Assembly (NCBI GenBank): GCA_958445895.1
Contig: CAUCTV010000015.1
Span: 1 to 26,944 of the forward strand
Source: an uncultured Collinsella sp.
GTDB taxonomy: Bacteria > Actinomycetota > Coriobacteriia > Coriobacteriales > Coriobacteriaceae
DNA: 26,944 bases
Reading direction: 5' to 3'
The translations under genes and the position numbers were made by a program. Below the pieces are notes generated by a model. That model saw nothing but the letters and a program-made list of their open reading frames with translations. It did no database searches and was not told the origin of the DNA. Within the stretch, counting starts at the first letter, position 1. The number at the start of each line of letters is the position of its first letter. Of the stretch, positions 13,917-20,781 are shown in pieces.

Positions 13917-15698
13917 TTAGAGGCGAGCGAGGTCATAGGCTTGTGCGGCTGACTCGCCGGCGCAGATAAGGTTGGCTGTGGCTTCTTGCGGATCGAGTGC
14001 CCGCTCCAGGTCCACGGGCTTGCGACAGATCGGCAGGACAAGGTCGATGCCCTGCTCGTACACCGCATCCAGGTTGTCGGCACGACCGCCCACGACGGCA
14101 ACAACCGGCTTGCCATATCGCTTGGCACGGCGGGCCACGCCCACCGGCGCCTTGCCGGCGGCGGATTGCTCGTCCATATTGCCCTCGCCCGTTATGACCA
14201 GGTCGACATCGCGTACACGCTCGTCAAACCCCACGAGATCGAGCACTGTCTCCACGCCCGAACGCAACTCGGCACCGAGCGCCAGCAGCGCGGCGCCCAG
14301 GCCGCCGGCGGCACCGGCACCGGGCACGCCGAGCACCGAGCCGAACGTCCGTGCACCCTCGGGCACGCGCAGCAGCCCCTGGGCCCGAGCCTCGACAATT
14401 GCCGTATCGAGCAGACGACCGTAGCCGACCATCCAACTGTCGCACCTGCTCAGCGCCTCGGCGTCACCCGTCGGCAAGCCTTTCTGCCCACCAAACACCG
14501 CCAATGCGCCCCGACGCCCCACGAGTGGGTTCTCGACATCAGAAAGCACCACGACACGCGCGCCGTTCAGCGCCCGAAGCGCTGGCGCCAAATCAACGCT
14601 CGCCACCTGCTCAAGGCCAGCAAGACCGGGGGCGACATCGCAGCCCTGATCATCGACCACACGCGCGCCCAGCGCCTGCAGCATGCCGGCGCCACCGTCG
14701 TTGGTGGCACTGCCGCCCAGACCAATATAGAGTGTCTTTGCGCCCGTGCGAACCGCGCGAAGCATGAGCTCGCCCACGCCATAGGTTGTAGCAGTCAGCG
14801 CCGCCGATTCCGTGCAGGGTGAATACCCAATACCCGCCGCCTCGGCCATCTCAATTACAGCCGACTCGTGCTCGCCGTCCACCAGCATCCGGGCAGACAC
14901 GCGGTCGCCCAAGGGGCCTGCGACATCGCAGGTCACAAGCTCGCCACCGCATGCGGCGATGGCATCGAGCGTTCCCTCGCCGCCATCCGCCAGCGGCAAC
15001 GCGGCCACCTGGGCATCGGACCACACACGGCGCACGCCCTCGGCAACCGCCGCCTCCGCCTGTGCACTCGAAACGCTGCCCTTAAAGGAGTCGATCGCTA
15101 GCAGCACGCGGCGGGGCCGGCGGCACGCGGGGCCAAAGTCAACCGCCGCGCCAGTATCCTCTTCGGCACACGCGAGCGCCTCAGCATGAGCGGTATGCGC
15201 CTCAAGATCGGCCCCGCAACCGCAGCCAGCACCATCGGCGTCACGCAGCCCACTAAAATAGCCGCTCAACACCTCACGACACTCCTCCGCCAGCACGCCG
15301 GCATGTACGTTAAACCGATGATTCAGGCGCGAATCGGCATTCAGGTCATACAGCGAACCCAGTGCGCCGGCCTTGGCATCAGCCGCGCCATACACGCAGC
15401 GCCCCACGCGCGCGTTAACCATAAGCCCCGCGCACATACAGCAGGGCTCGAGCGTCACGTAGACCGTACAGTCGGAAAGGCGCCAGCGACCGAGCGACCG
15501 AGCGGCAGCGCACAGGGCCGCGAACTCTGCATGCGCCGAAGGGTCCTGATCGAGCTCACGACGATTATGCGCCCGCGCGACAATCTCACCCGCGCGCACC
15601 ACCACAGCGCCAATGGGCACCTCGCCCACCGCCGCGGCGGCGCGCGCCTCCGCCAACGCCTCGCGCATGAACTTCTCGTCGATTTCGGTGCTCGTCAT
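13917..15698 (-). CDS. tadA: fusion of tRNA adenosine-34 deaminase (TadA) and type 2 glycerate kinase
   Basis: One open frame of 593 residues carries two enzymes. Residues 1-150 are TadA, which converts A34 to inosine in tRNA-Arg(ACG). Its zinc and catalytic set is complete: HAE at 56-58 and PCCMC at 85-89. A low-complexity linker of about 45 residues (Ala, Gly, Asp and Cys rich) follows. Residues 196-593 are a glycerate kinase of the GlxK/GckA family, which phosphorylates D-glycerate. It has AIDSFKGS, LPLADGGEGT, GLGGSATNDGGAG, VPGAGAAGGLG and TGEGNMDEQS. I chose ATG 15698 because GGGAAGG lies 6 nt upstream; GTG 15749 would reach the tRNA gene. No stop or frame change is visible between the parts. 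The two activities have no known pathway link, so the fusion is unusual. Confidence 0.92.
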   Translation of the reverse strand: MTSTEIDEKFMREALAEARAAAAVGEVPIGAVVVRAGEIVARAHNRRELDQDPSAHAEFAALCAAARSLGRWRLSDCTVYVTLEPCCMCAGLMVNARVGRCVYGAADAKAGALGSLYDLNADSRLNHRFNVHAGVLAEECREVLSGYFSGLRDADGAGCGCGADLEAHTAHAEALACAEEDTGAAVDFGPACRRPRRVLLAIDSFKGSVSSAQAEAAVAEGVRRVWSDAQVAALPLADGGEGTLDAIAACGGELVTCDVAGPLGDRVSARMLVDGEHESAVIEMAEAAGIGYSPCTESAALTATTYGVGELMLRAVRTGAKTLYIGLGGSATNDGGAGMLQALGARVVDDQGCDVAPGLAGLEQVASVDLAPALRALNGARVVVLSDVENPLVGRRGALAVFGGQKGLPTGDAEALSRCDSWMVGYGRLLDTAIVEARAQGLLRVPEGARTFGSVLGVPGAGAAGGLGAALLALGAELRSGVETVLDLVGFDERVRDVDLVITGEGNMDEQSAAGKAPVGVARRAKRYGKPVVAVVGGRADNLDAVYEQGIDLVLPICRKPVDLERALDPQEATANLICAGESAAQAYDLARL

Positions 15699-15749
15699 CG
15701 TTCGCCTTCCCTGTTGCAAATTCAAAACGATGCTATCATTACGACTCAC

Positions 15750-15839
15750 GGAGAGATGGCAGAGCGGTTGAATGCGGCGGTCTTGAAAACCGTTGAGCGC
15801 GAGAGCGTTCCGGGGGTTCGAATCCCCCTCTCTCCGCCA
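15750..15839 (+). tRNA. tRNA-Ser (UGA anticodon)
   Basis: The acceptor GGAGAGA pairs with TCTCTCC, and the CCA end is encoded at 15837-15839. The anticodon loop CTTGAAA, with TGA at 15784-15786, sits on a 5-bp stem. A long variable arm (GAGCGCGAGAGCGTTC region) marks a class II serine tRNA. The T arm is GGGGG TTCGAAT CCCCC. It reads UCA and, by wobble, other UCN codons. It is divergent from tadA and ends only 3 bp before the stop codon of the convergent TetR gene. Confidence 0.97.
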
Positions 15840-15842
15840 CTT

Positions 15843-16427
15843 TTAATGATGCACCGGCGTCATGGTTCGCTCGAACAGTGCATCGACCACGTCGGCTATC
15901 TCAGGTCGACGTTCAAGATCGTGGCCCGACTCCCACCATATCGTGAAAAGTCGAATAATACCGCCGGCGACAAACTCTGACGTCGTCTCGAGTGACACGG
16001 GAGCCAGGGCATCCTCGGCAAGCACGTTCATCACACGCTCGCGGATGGAACGGGCAATGCGGTCGCAAATAACGTTGGTCAACATGCCCGACATGCTGCT
16101 AGCCAAAATGTTATCCATGAGCTGCTCGTGCGCCAGAATCAAATCCATGGCATCGTCCAAAATCGCATGTCGAAGCGCGCGCACGTCCTCGGCAGGCACT
16201 GCGCCGGCCTCATCGGGCTGTTTTTGCGGCAAGCCCGACATAAGCTCATCGATATAAAAGGCGAAGTAATCGATTTTATCGCGAAAATGCTTATAGAATG
16301 TCGTGCGGCGAATCATGGCACGGTCGCACAGCATGGCGACCGTCAGATCCTCAAAGTGGTACTCTTCGAGCAGCTCGGTAAAGGCATCGAACAGGGCACG
16401 ATAGGTTTTCTTGATGCGAAGGTCCAT
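15843..16427 (-). CDS. TetR/AcrR family transcriptional regulator
   Basis: This 194-residue protein has an N-terminal helix-turn-helix DNA-binding domain. ALFDAFTELLEEYHFEDLTVAMLCDRAMIRRTTFYKHFRDK, given here only as positions about 11-51, fits the TetR pattern, with the recognition helix ending in TTFYKHF. The C-terminal helical part would bind an unknown ligand and dimerise. I chose ATG 16427 because the family starts near this point and GAGG lies about 12 nt upstream; ATG 16439 and TTG 16445 are also in frame. It is divergent from lemA, and its stop is 3 bp past the convergent tRNA-Ser. The target genes are not evident. Confidence 0.85.
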   Translation of the reverse strand: MDLRIKKTYRALFDAFTELLEEYHFEDLTVAMLCDRAMIRRTTFYKHFRDKIDYFAFYIDELMSGLPQKQPDEAGAVPAEDVRALRHAILDDAMDLILAHEQLMDNILASSMSGMLTNVICDRIARSIRERVMNVLAEDALAPVSLETTSEFVAGGIIRLFTIWWESGHDLERRPEIADVVDALFERTMTPVHH

Positions 16428-16637
16428 CCGTATCGCCATCCTCAAGGCGTAGACAGCATTCCTTAATTTGTCGCATATCTTACACCTGTACCGCCCATTC
16501 GATATTGGCGCCCCTCCCTAGTTGAAACATAACGCTCACCGGAAAGTTCAGCACCGCCAAAGGTTGCGGGTATACTAGATACGTTATACCAACGACGGCC
16601 GGCGCAAAACGCCGCTGCCATTCGAAACGGAGACATC

Positions 16638-17189
16638 ATGCTTCCCGTCATCATCGGTATCGTTGTTATCGTTGTGATCGTCTGCGCCATCGCCGGCATC
16701 TACAACAACATGGTCACCAAGCGCAATCGCATCGATAACGCCTGGCAGAACATCGACACGCAGCTGCAGCGCCGCAACGACCTGATCCCCAACCTGGTGG
16801 AGACCGTCAAGGGCTACGCCAAGCACGAGCAGGACACGCTCGCCGCCGTGGTCAACGCGCGCAACGCCGCTGTGAGCGCCACCACCCCTGAGGCCAAGAT
16901 GGAAGCAGACAACGTGCTGACCGGTGCGCTGCGACAGCTCTTTGCCGTGGCCGAGGCCTACCCCGACCTTAAGGCGAACACCAACTTTACGCAGCTCCAG
17001 GCATCGCTCGAGGATACCGAGAACAAGATTAGCTATGCACGCCAAAGCTACAACGACTGCGCGCTCAGCTACAACAACGCTATCCAGACGTTCCCGGCTG
17101 TTATCTTTGCCGGCATCTTCCAGTTTAAGGAGCGCCAGGGCTTCGAGGCAGCTGAGGCCGCCCGCCAAGCTCCAACCGTCAAGTTCTAA
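16638..17189 (+). CDS. lemA: LemA family membrane protein
   Basis: This 183-residue protein has an N-terminal membrane anchor (about residues 3-23) and a long helical body, the LemA layout. The family core NAWQNIDTQLQRRNDLIPNL, followed by VETVKGY, begins at about residue 35, and ARQSYND lies at about 135. The exact role of LemA proteins is unsettled; they are membrane-tethered helical bundles. The start is supported by CGGAG a few bases upstream. A -10 box, TATACT, is at 16571-16576 without a convincing -35. Many bacteria pair lemA with a TPM-domain or htpX gene, but here it stands alone, followed by its own terminator. Confidence 0.93.
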   Translation: MLPVIIGIVVIVVIVCAIAGIYNNMVTKRNRIDNAWQNIDTQLQRRNDLIPNLVETVKGYAKHEQDTLAAVVNARNAAVSATTPEAKMEADNVLTGALRQLFAVAEAYPDLKANTNFTQLQASLEDTENKISYARQSYNDCALSYNNAIQTFPAVIFAGIFQFKERQGFEAAEAARQAPTVKF

Positions 17190-17225
17190 CAGATCCGCAG
17201 CGTATCTTTAATCGGGTATATGCAT

Positions 17226-17266
17226 AAACCGCCCCGTCGAATGCATACTTCGACGGGGCGGTTTCC
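17226..17266 (+). terminator. terminator of lemA
   Basis: A perfect 16-bp stem (AAACCGCCCCGTCGAA with 17249-17264) has a 7-nt loop, and the right arm ends in TTT followed by CCTTTG. It lies 36 bp after the stop. Confidence 0.85.
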
Positions 17267-17289
17267 TTTGTCGCGAAGGTCCCCCTCAA

Positions 17290-17502
17290 GGCGCCGTGCA
17301 TTTTTGGGAGTATTCAGCATGCCCGACAGCTTCGAGCGCCACGATAAATGCCAGAGACCGCGAATATCCCTGCAAATCAAACGCTGTCAGCCCATAACCC
17401 CGCCCATCGTTCGTAGAAAACATCGATAAATCCCGATTTTTCGCCCGAGGTCGGTATGCAAGGGCCTTCGATTGCAGAATACTCGCAAAAATGCACGTCG
17501 CC
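17290..17502. repeat. 213-bp element bounded by 30-bp terminal inverted repeats
   Basis: The end at 17290-17319 is complementary to 17473-17502 at 27 of 30 positions; the shared core includes CGTGCATTTTTG and GAGTATTC. The inside is AT-richer than nearby genes and has no recognisable protein. The layout is that of a miniature inverted-repeat element with no transposase. Confidence 0.65.
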
Positions 17503-17534
17503 GCCACCCCCACATGGCGCGAAGCAAATCAAAT

Positions 17535-17555
17535 GCGCGGCCCAAAAGGCCGCGC
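17535..17555. repeat. 8-bp GC-rich hairpin
   Basis: GCGCGGCC pairs with GGCCGCGC around a CAAAA loop. It lies in the gene-free stretch between lemA and ilvE. No clear T-run follows. Confidence 0.4.
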
Positions 17556-17609
17556 ACCATCTTTAATTCAGATCTATATTGCCCGCAACGGCAGTTCCGA
17601 GGTAACGCA

Positions 17610-17734
17610 GGCCCGAGGGCAACCTACCTTTCCGGCGCACTCCGCAGGACGAAAGAACCTCCGCCGCACGAAGTGCGCAGCGGAGGTTCTTTCATGTCCG
17701 AGGACGCGCCGGAAAGGTAGGTTGCCCTCGGGCC
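17610..17734. repeat. three-tier nested palindrome with 29-bp perfect outer arms
   Basis: The outer arms at 17610-17638 and 17706-17734 are exact complements over 29 bp. Inside, 17651-17664 pairs perfectly with 17680-17693 (14 bp). At the tip, CGCAC GAA GTGCG (17665-17677) closes the structure. The symmetric 12-nt segments between the tiers can pair partly (GGAC with GTCC). It begins 17 bp after the ilvE stop. Confidence 0.85.
17651..17693. terminator. bidirectional terminator-like hairpin inside the nested palindrome
   Basis: The inner 14-bp stem GAAAGAACCTCCGC ends in TTCTTTC on either strand, as in bidirectional intrinsic terminators. It would serve minus-strand ilvE transcription. Confidence 0.5.
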
Positions 17735-17750
17735 GGACAGCTAAGACAGC

Positions 17751-18803
17751 TTACGCGACGGTGTAAACCCAGTTGTGCTTATCCTCGACAGCACCGGACT
17801 GGATACCAGTCAGGGTCTCGCGAAGCTTCTTCATCACGGGGCCGATCTCGGTGTAGCCAGCCGGGAAGGTCACGGTCTCGTCGGCGCCGTAAACCTTGTT
17901 GTCAATCTCGCCCACCGGGGAGATGACGGCAGCGGTGCCGCACAGGCCGCACTCCACAAAGGTGCCGGCCTTGACCTCGGCCCACTCGACGGGGCGCTGA
18001 TCGACGGTCATACCCAGGTCCTGAGCGACCTGAACGAGCGAACGACGGGTGATGGAGGGCAGGATGGAGTCGGTGTGCGACTGCGGAACGACGAGCGTGC
18101 CATCCTCTTTCACGAACAGGACGTTGGCGCCACCGGTCTCCTCGACATAGGTGCGGGACTCGGAGTCGAGATACAGGTTCTCGGCATAGCCCTCGCGATG
18201 GGCCTCCATCGTGGGCTTGAGGGACATGGCGTAGTTCAGGCCGGCCTTGATATTGCCGGTGCCGTGCGGTGCGGCGCGGTCATACTCGGAAACGCGCAGC
18301 TTAACGGGCTTGAGGCCACCCTTAAAGTACGGACCGACCGGGGTCACGAGAATACGGAACGTGTACTCAGGAGCGGGAGCCACGCCGATCACGTCACCGG
18401 AGCCGATCATAAACGGACGCACGTACAGGGTCGCACCGGAACCGAAGGGCGGAACCCAGGCGGCGTTGGCAGAAACGACCTGCTTGACGGCCTCAACGAA
18501 CTTGTCCTTGGGGAACGGGGGCATCTCGAGGCGCTGCGCAGAGTTGTACATGCGCTCGGCGTTCATGTCGGGACGGAAGCAGACGATGCTGCCGTCCTCG
18601 GCGGTGTAGGCCTTCAGGCCCTCAAAGACCTCCTGGCAGTAATGGAAGATGCCGCCGCACTCGGAGACATGCAGGGTGTGGTCGGTGGTCAGGCCACCCT
18701 CGTCCCACTCGCCGTCCTTCCAATGGGCCTCGTAGCTGTAATCGGTCTTCATGTAGCCAAAGCCGAGGCTACCCCAATCGATATCCTTCTTCTCGACAGT
18801 CAT
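17751..18803 (-). CDS. ilvE: branched-chain amino acid aminotransferase
   Basis: This PLP-dependent enzyme transfers the amino group between glutamate and the 2-oxo acids of valine, leucine and isoleucine, the last step of their synthesis. The 350-residue length fits the larger BCAT type. Visible signatures are EVFEGLKAY (59-67), FRPDMNAERM (77-86), the PLP lysine Lys186 in TGNIKAGLNYA, and YVEETGGANVLFV with the cofactor-binding Glu. The start ATG 18803 has AAGGAG 6 nt upstream. An in-frame GTG at 18953 would add 50 Arg-rich residues and is discussed as a finding. The gene has its own promoter and is not part of an ilv operon here. Confidence 0.95.
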   Translation of the reverse strand: MTVEKKDIDWGSLGFGYMKTDYSYEAHWKDGEWDEGGLTTDHTLHVSECGGIFHYCQEVFEGLKAYTAEDGSIVCFRPDMNAERMYNSAQRLEMPPFPKDKFVEAVKQVVSANAAWVPPFGSGATLYVRPFMIGSGDVIGVAPAPEYTFRILVTPVGPYFKGGLKPVKLRVSEYDRAAPHGTGNIKAGLNYAMSLKPTMEAHREGYAENLYLDSESRTYVEETGGANVLFVKEDGTLVVPQSHTDSILPSITRRSLVQVAQDLGMTVDQRPVEWAEVKAGTFVECGLCGTAAVISPVGEIDNKVYGADETVTFPAGYTEIGPVMKKLRETLTGIQSGAVEDKHNWVYTVA

Positions 18804-18949
18804 ATGTCGCTCCTTACATACACAGTTGCATACTCGCGAACCCGCACGCAAGGACCGAGGCCGACCGCGTCGCAACGTCGCACGCCCGGAGCGTAGAGCC
18901 GGACGGGACACGCGAGCAGCATCAAAGCCGATGGCACGTCGATTCGCAT
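18800..18949 (-). CDS. possible 49-residue leader ORF overlapping ilvE
   Basis: On the minus strand an ORF starting at ATG 18949 ends with a TGA that overlaps the ilvE ATG (ATGA), the common layout of coupled genes. Valine, leucine and isoleucine make up 15 of 49 residues. GGGGAG lies 13 nt upstream, which suits GTG 18953 better. That GTG is in frame with ilvE, so the leader could be read in either frame. No protein family is recognised, and in GC-rich DNA this may be chance. Confidence 0.2.
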   Translation of the reverse strand: MRIDVPSALMLLACPVRLYAPGVRRCDAVGLGPCVRVREYATVYVRSDI

Positions 18950-18978
18950 GCACGAGATTGTACTCCCCGTACGCGTCT

Positions 18979-19007
18979 GATAAAACGCTTTTCTTTAACT
19001 AAGTAAA
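18979..19007 (-). promoter_or_regulatory. putative ilvE promoter with palindrome
   Basis: Minus-strand TTTACT (19002-19007) and TTTATC (18979-18984) are 17 bp apart. An imperfect palindrome CTTTAACTAAGTAAAG (18993-19008) covers the -35 region and could be an operator. Transcription would start near 18972, leaving a leader of about 170 nt. Confidence 0.45.
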
Positions 19008-19026
19008 GTATTTTCATTTGACCGAA

Positions 19027-19064
19027 ACTAAAGAGGCCCGCCACCGTAAACGGTGACGGGCCTC
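19027..19064 (-). terminator. terminator of the DedA gene
   Basis: GAGGCCCG (19033-19040) pairs with CGGGCCTC (19057-19064), and CACCG pairs with CGGTG inside, with one mismatch between the two stems. On the minus strand TTTAGTTT follows. It lies about 28 bp after the stop. Confidence 0.85.
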
Positions 19065-19092
19065 AACTGCACGGTTTGCGCGCTGGCTCGAG

Positions 19093-19740
19093 CTACGCGT
19101 TCTTTTTGCCCAGCTTAGCCTTAACCAGACCGACCACGGTCGGGATGATCGACACGGCAACGATGCCGACGATCAGCAGCTCAAAGTGCTCCTGCACAAA
19201 GGGGATGCCGCCAAAGAAGTAGCCCAGCAGCGTGAAGACCGTCGACCAGGTAATGCCGCCCAGCACGTTAAAGATGACAAAGTTGCGCCAGTGCATGCCG
19301 CCCATGCCGGCGATAAAGGGCACAAAGGTGCGAATAAACGGGAAGAAGCGGCCCAGGAAGATGGCCAGGTGGCCCCACTTGTCCAAGAAGTCCTCGGACT
19401 TTTTAATGCGCTCGGGCGTCATGGCCTTGACCTTGCCCGAAGCGATGATCTTGCGGCCAAAGAAGTGACCGATCATAAAGTTGCACTGATCACCCAAAAT
19501 GGCAGCTGCCCACGCGACGGCCAGCAAAGCCACGATGTTAAAACCACCGTTGTGGGCAAAGAAGCCCGAAGCAAATAGCAGCGAATCGCCAGGAAGGAAC
19601 GGGAAGAAAACCACGCCCGTCTCGATAAAGATGATCAGGAACACGCAGCCGTAGGCCATGAGTGGGCCGGCGGCGATCCAGCTGGCAATCGCGGTGCGCG
19701 GATCCTTAAGCAGCTCGGCGATAAAATTGATGAAACCCAT
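19093..19740 (-). CDS. DedA family (SNARE-associated/VTT domain) membrane protein
   Basis: This 215-residue integral membrane protein belongs to the DedA family, whose members are linked to lipid carrier recycling (undecaprenyl phosphate or phospholipid flipping) and membrane homeostasis. It has the conserved FFPFLPGDSLLFASG stretch near residues 48-62. A second signature, FLGRFFPFIRTFVPFIAGMG, is at about 131-150, with the key Arg residues and Pro, and hydrophobic spans lie on both sides. ATG 19740 fits the family start, with AGAGG about 9 nt upstream; the longer frame from 19824 lacks a ribosome site. It is divergent from cysE. Its substrate in this organism is unknown. Confidence 0.92.
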   Translation of the reverse strand: MGFINFIAELLKDPRTAIASWIAAGPLMAYGCVFLIIFIETGVVFFPFLPGDSLLFASGFFAHNGGFNIVALLAVAWAAAILGDQCNFMIGHFFGRKIIASGKVKAMTPERIKKSEDFLDKWGHLAIFLGRFFPFIRTFVPFIAGMGGMHWRNFVIFNVLGGITWSTVFTLLGYFFGGIPFVQEHFELLIVGIVAVSIIPTVVGLVKAKLGKKNA

Positions 19741-19905
19741 GAAGTAAAACCTCTCAGTTGTGGGCGCGGATACGTCCAAGTTGACCAGTATACGGTTGCG
19801 GCGCTCCCTCGTGCGCAACCCCACAAAAGCATGACTCCATTACCAGCAAGTTTGCATAACTAACACCTGTCGCGCAATGCCACCAAGATTGTCCTTTCTA
19901 ATCCC

Positions 19906-19922
19906 TAGCGAATCGCTATACT
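19906..19922 (+). promoter_or_regulatory. cysE -10 region overlapped by a palindrome
   Basis: TATACT (19917-19922) is a good -10 box 41 bp before the cysE GTG. The perfect palindrome TAGCGA-A-TCGCTA (19906-19918) overlaps it and is a candidate operator. No matching -35 box was found, which would fit an activator-dependent promoter. Confidence 0.4.
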
Positions 19923-19963
19923 TTATTGAATCGCATTGCCATGGCGCTAAGGGAGGACGGCCG

Positions 19964-20668
19964 GTGAGCTTTATCAATACCATTCGCGAGGACATCAAGA
20001 CCGTCCAAGCGCAGGACCCCGCCGCGCAAAACGGCCTGGTCATTTTCCTTTCGTACCCCGGTCTGCATGCCAAGTGGAATCACGTGCCCGAGCACTGGCT
20101 GTGGGAGCATGGACATCGCTCGCTCGCCCGCGTGCTCTCACAAATCACCCGCCACATCACCGGCGTCGAGATTCATCCCGCCGCACAGATCGGCAAGCAC
20201 TTCTTTATCGACCATGCCATGGGCGTCGTCATCGGCGAGACCACCATTGTGGGCGACAACTGTGTGCTTTACCAGGGCGTTACGCTCGGCGGTACCGGCA
20301 ACGAGACCGGCAAACGCCACCCAACGCTCGGCAACAACGTCACCGTGGGCACGGGCGCCAAGGTGCTCGGCAACATCCGCATCGGCAACAACGTCAAAAT
20401 CGGCGGCAACTCGGTTGTCGTCAAGGACGTGCCCGACAACTGCACCGTCGTGGGCGTGCCGGGACGCATCATCAAGCGCAACGGCTGCCGTGTGTTCGAG
20501 GAGAGTTTCGACGCCAAGCAGCATCGCGAGTACATGCCCGATGACGCCGCCGAGCAGAGTGCCCTCAACCGCCAGGGCATCACCGAGAACGCCCGCCGCG
20601 TCAAGGAACTCGAGCGAGAGGTGGCCGAGCTCAAAGCCCTCGTCGCAAAGCTCATGGACGAACGCTAA
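19964..20668 (+). CDS. cysE: serine O-acetyltransferase
   Basis: This enzyme acetylates L-serine with acetyl-CoA, the committed step of cysteine synthesis. The 234 residues start at GTG 19964, with GGGAGG 7 nt upstream; the longer ATG frame at 19877 lacks a ribosome site and runs through the promoter. The N-terminal helical part resembles the short EpsC type (REDI, then DPAA). The left-handed beta-helix is seen as hexapeptide repeats from about 70 to 170. The catalytic FIDHAMGVVIGET motif (Asp83, His84) and LGGTGNETGKRHP are intact. The C-terminal 50 residues form a charged, coiled-coil-like tail longer than usual. No cysK lies in the window. Confidence 0.93.
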   Translation: MSFINTIREDIKTVQAQDPAAQNGLVIFLSYPGLHAKWNHVPEHWLWEHGHRSLARVLSQITRHITGVEIHPAAQIGKHFFIDHAMGVVIGETTIVGDNCVLYQGVTLGGTGNETGKRHPTLGNNVTVGTGAKVLGNIRIGNNVKIGGNSVVVKDVPDNCTVVGVPGRIIKRNGCRVFEESFDAKQHREYMPDDAAEQSALNRQGITENARRVKELEREVAELKALVAKLMDER

Positions 20669-20707
20669 GAACGCAAGCGACACAAAACGGCATCGGCATC
20701 AACGCAA

Positions 20708-20748
20708 AAGGCGCACCAGGGAATTCATCCCCGGCGCGCCTTCTTTTC
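20708..20748 (+). terminator. terminator of cysE
   Basis: AAGGCGC (20708-20714) pairs with GCGCCTT (20736-20742), enclosing an inner GGGA/TCCC pairing, and CTTTTCG follows. It lies 40 bp after the stop and faces the convergent ABC gene. Confidence 0.7.
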
Positions 20749-20781
20749 GATGTGACAAAGAGGCTGCCCCCTTGCCACCTT
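20749..20781 (-). repeat. 33-bp palindrome at the stop of the ABC gene (family P1, copy 2)
   Basis: This has the same layout as 2096-2128: two 16-nt arms around one base. It overlaps the stop codon of the minus-strand gene at 20780. Fourteen of the 16 arm positions pair in minus-strand RNA when G-U is allowed. Compared with copy 1, two base pairs have changed on both sides at once. Confidence 0.7.

Noticed and set aside
17286..17513. 75-codon minus-strand frame between lemA and ilvE
   Set aside because: It coincides almost exactly with the terminal-inverted-repeat element and lacks a good ribosome site. It could only be kept if translation were shown.
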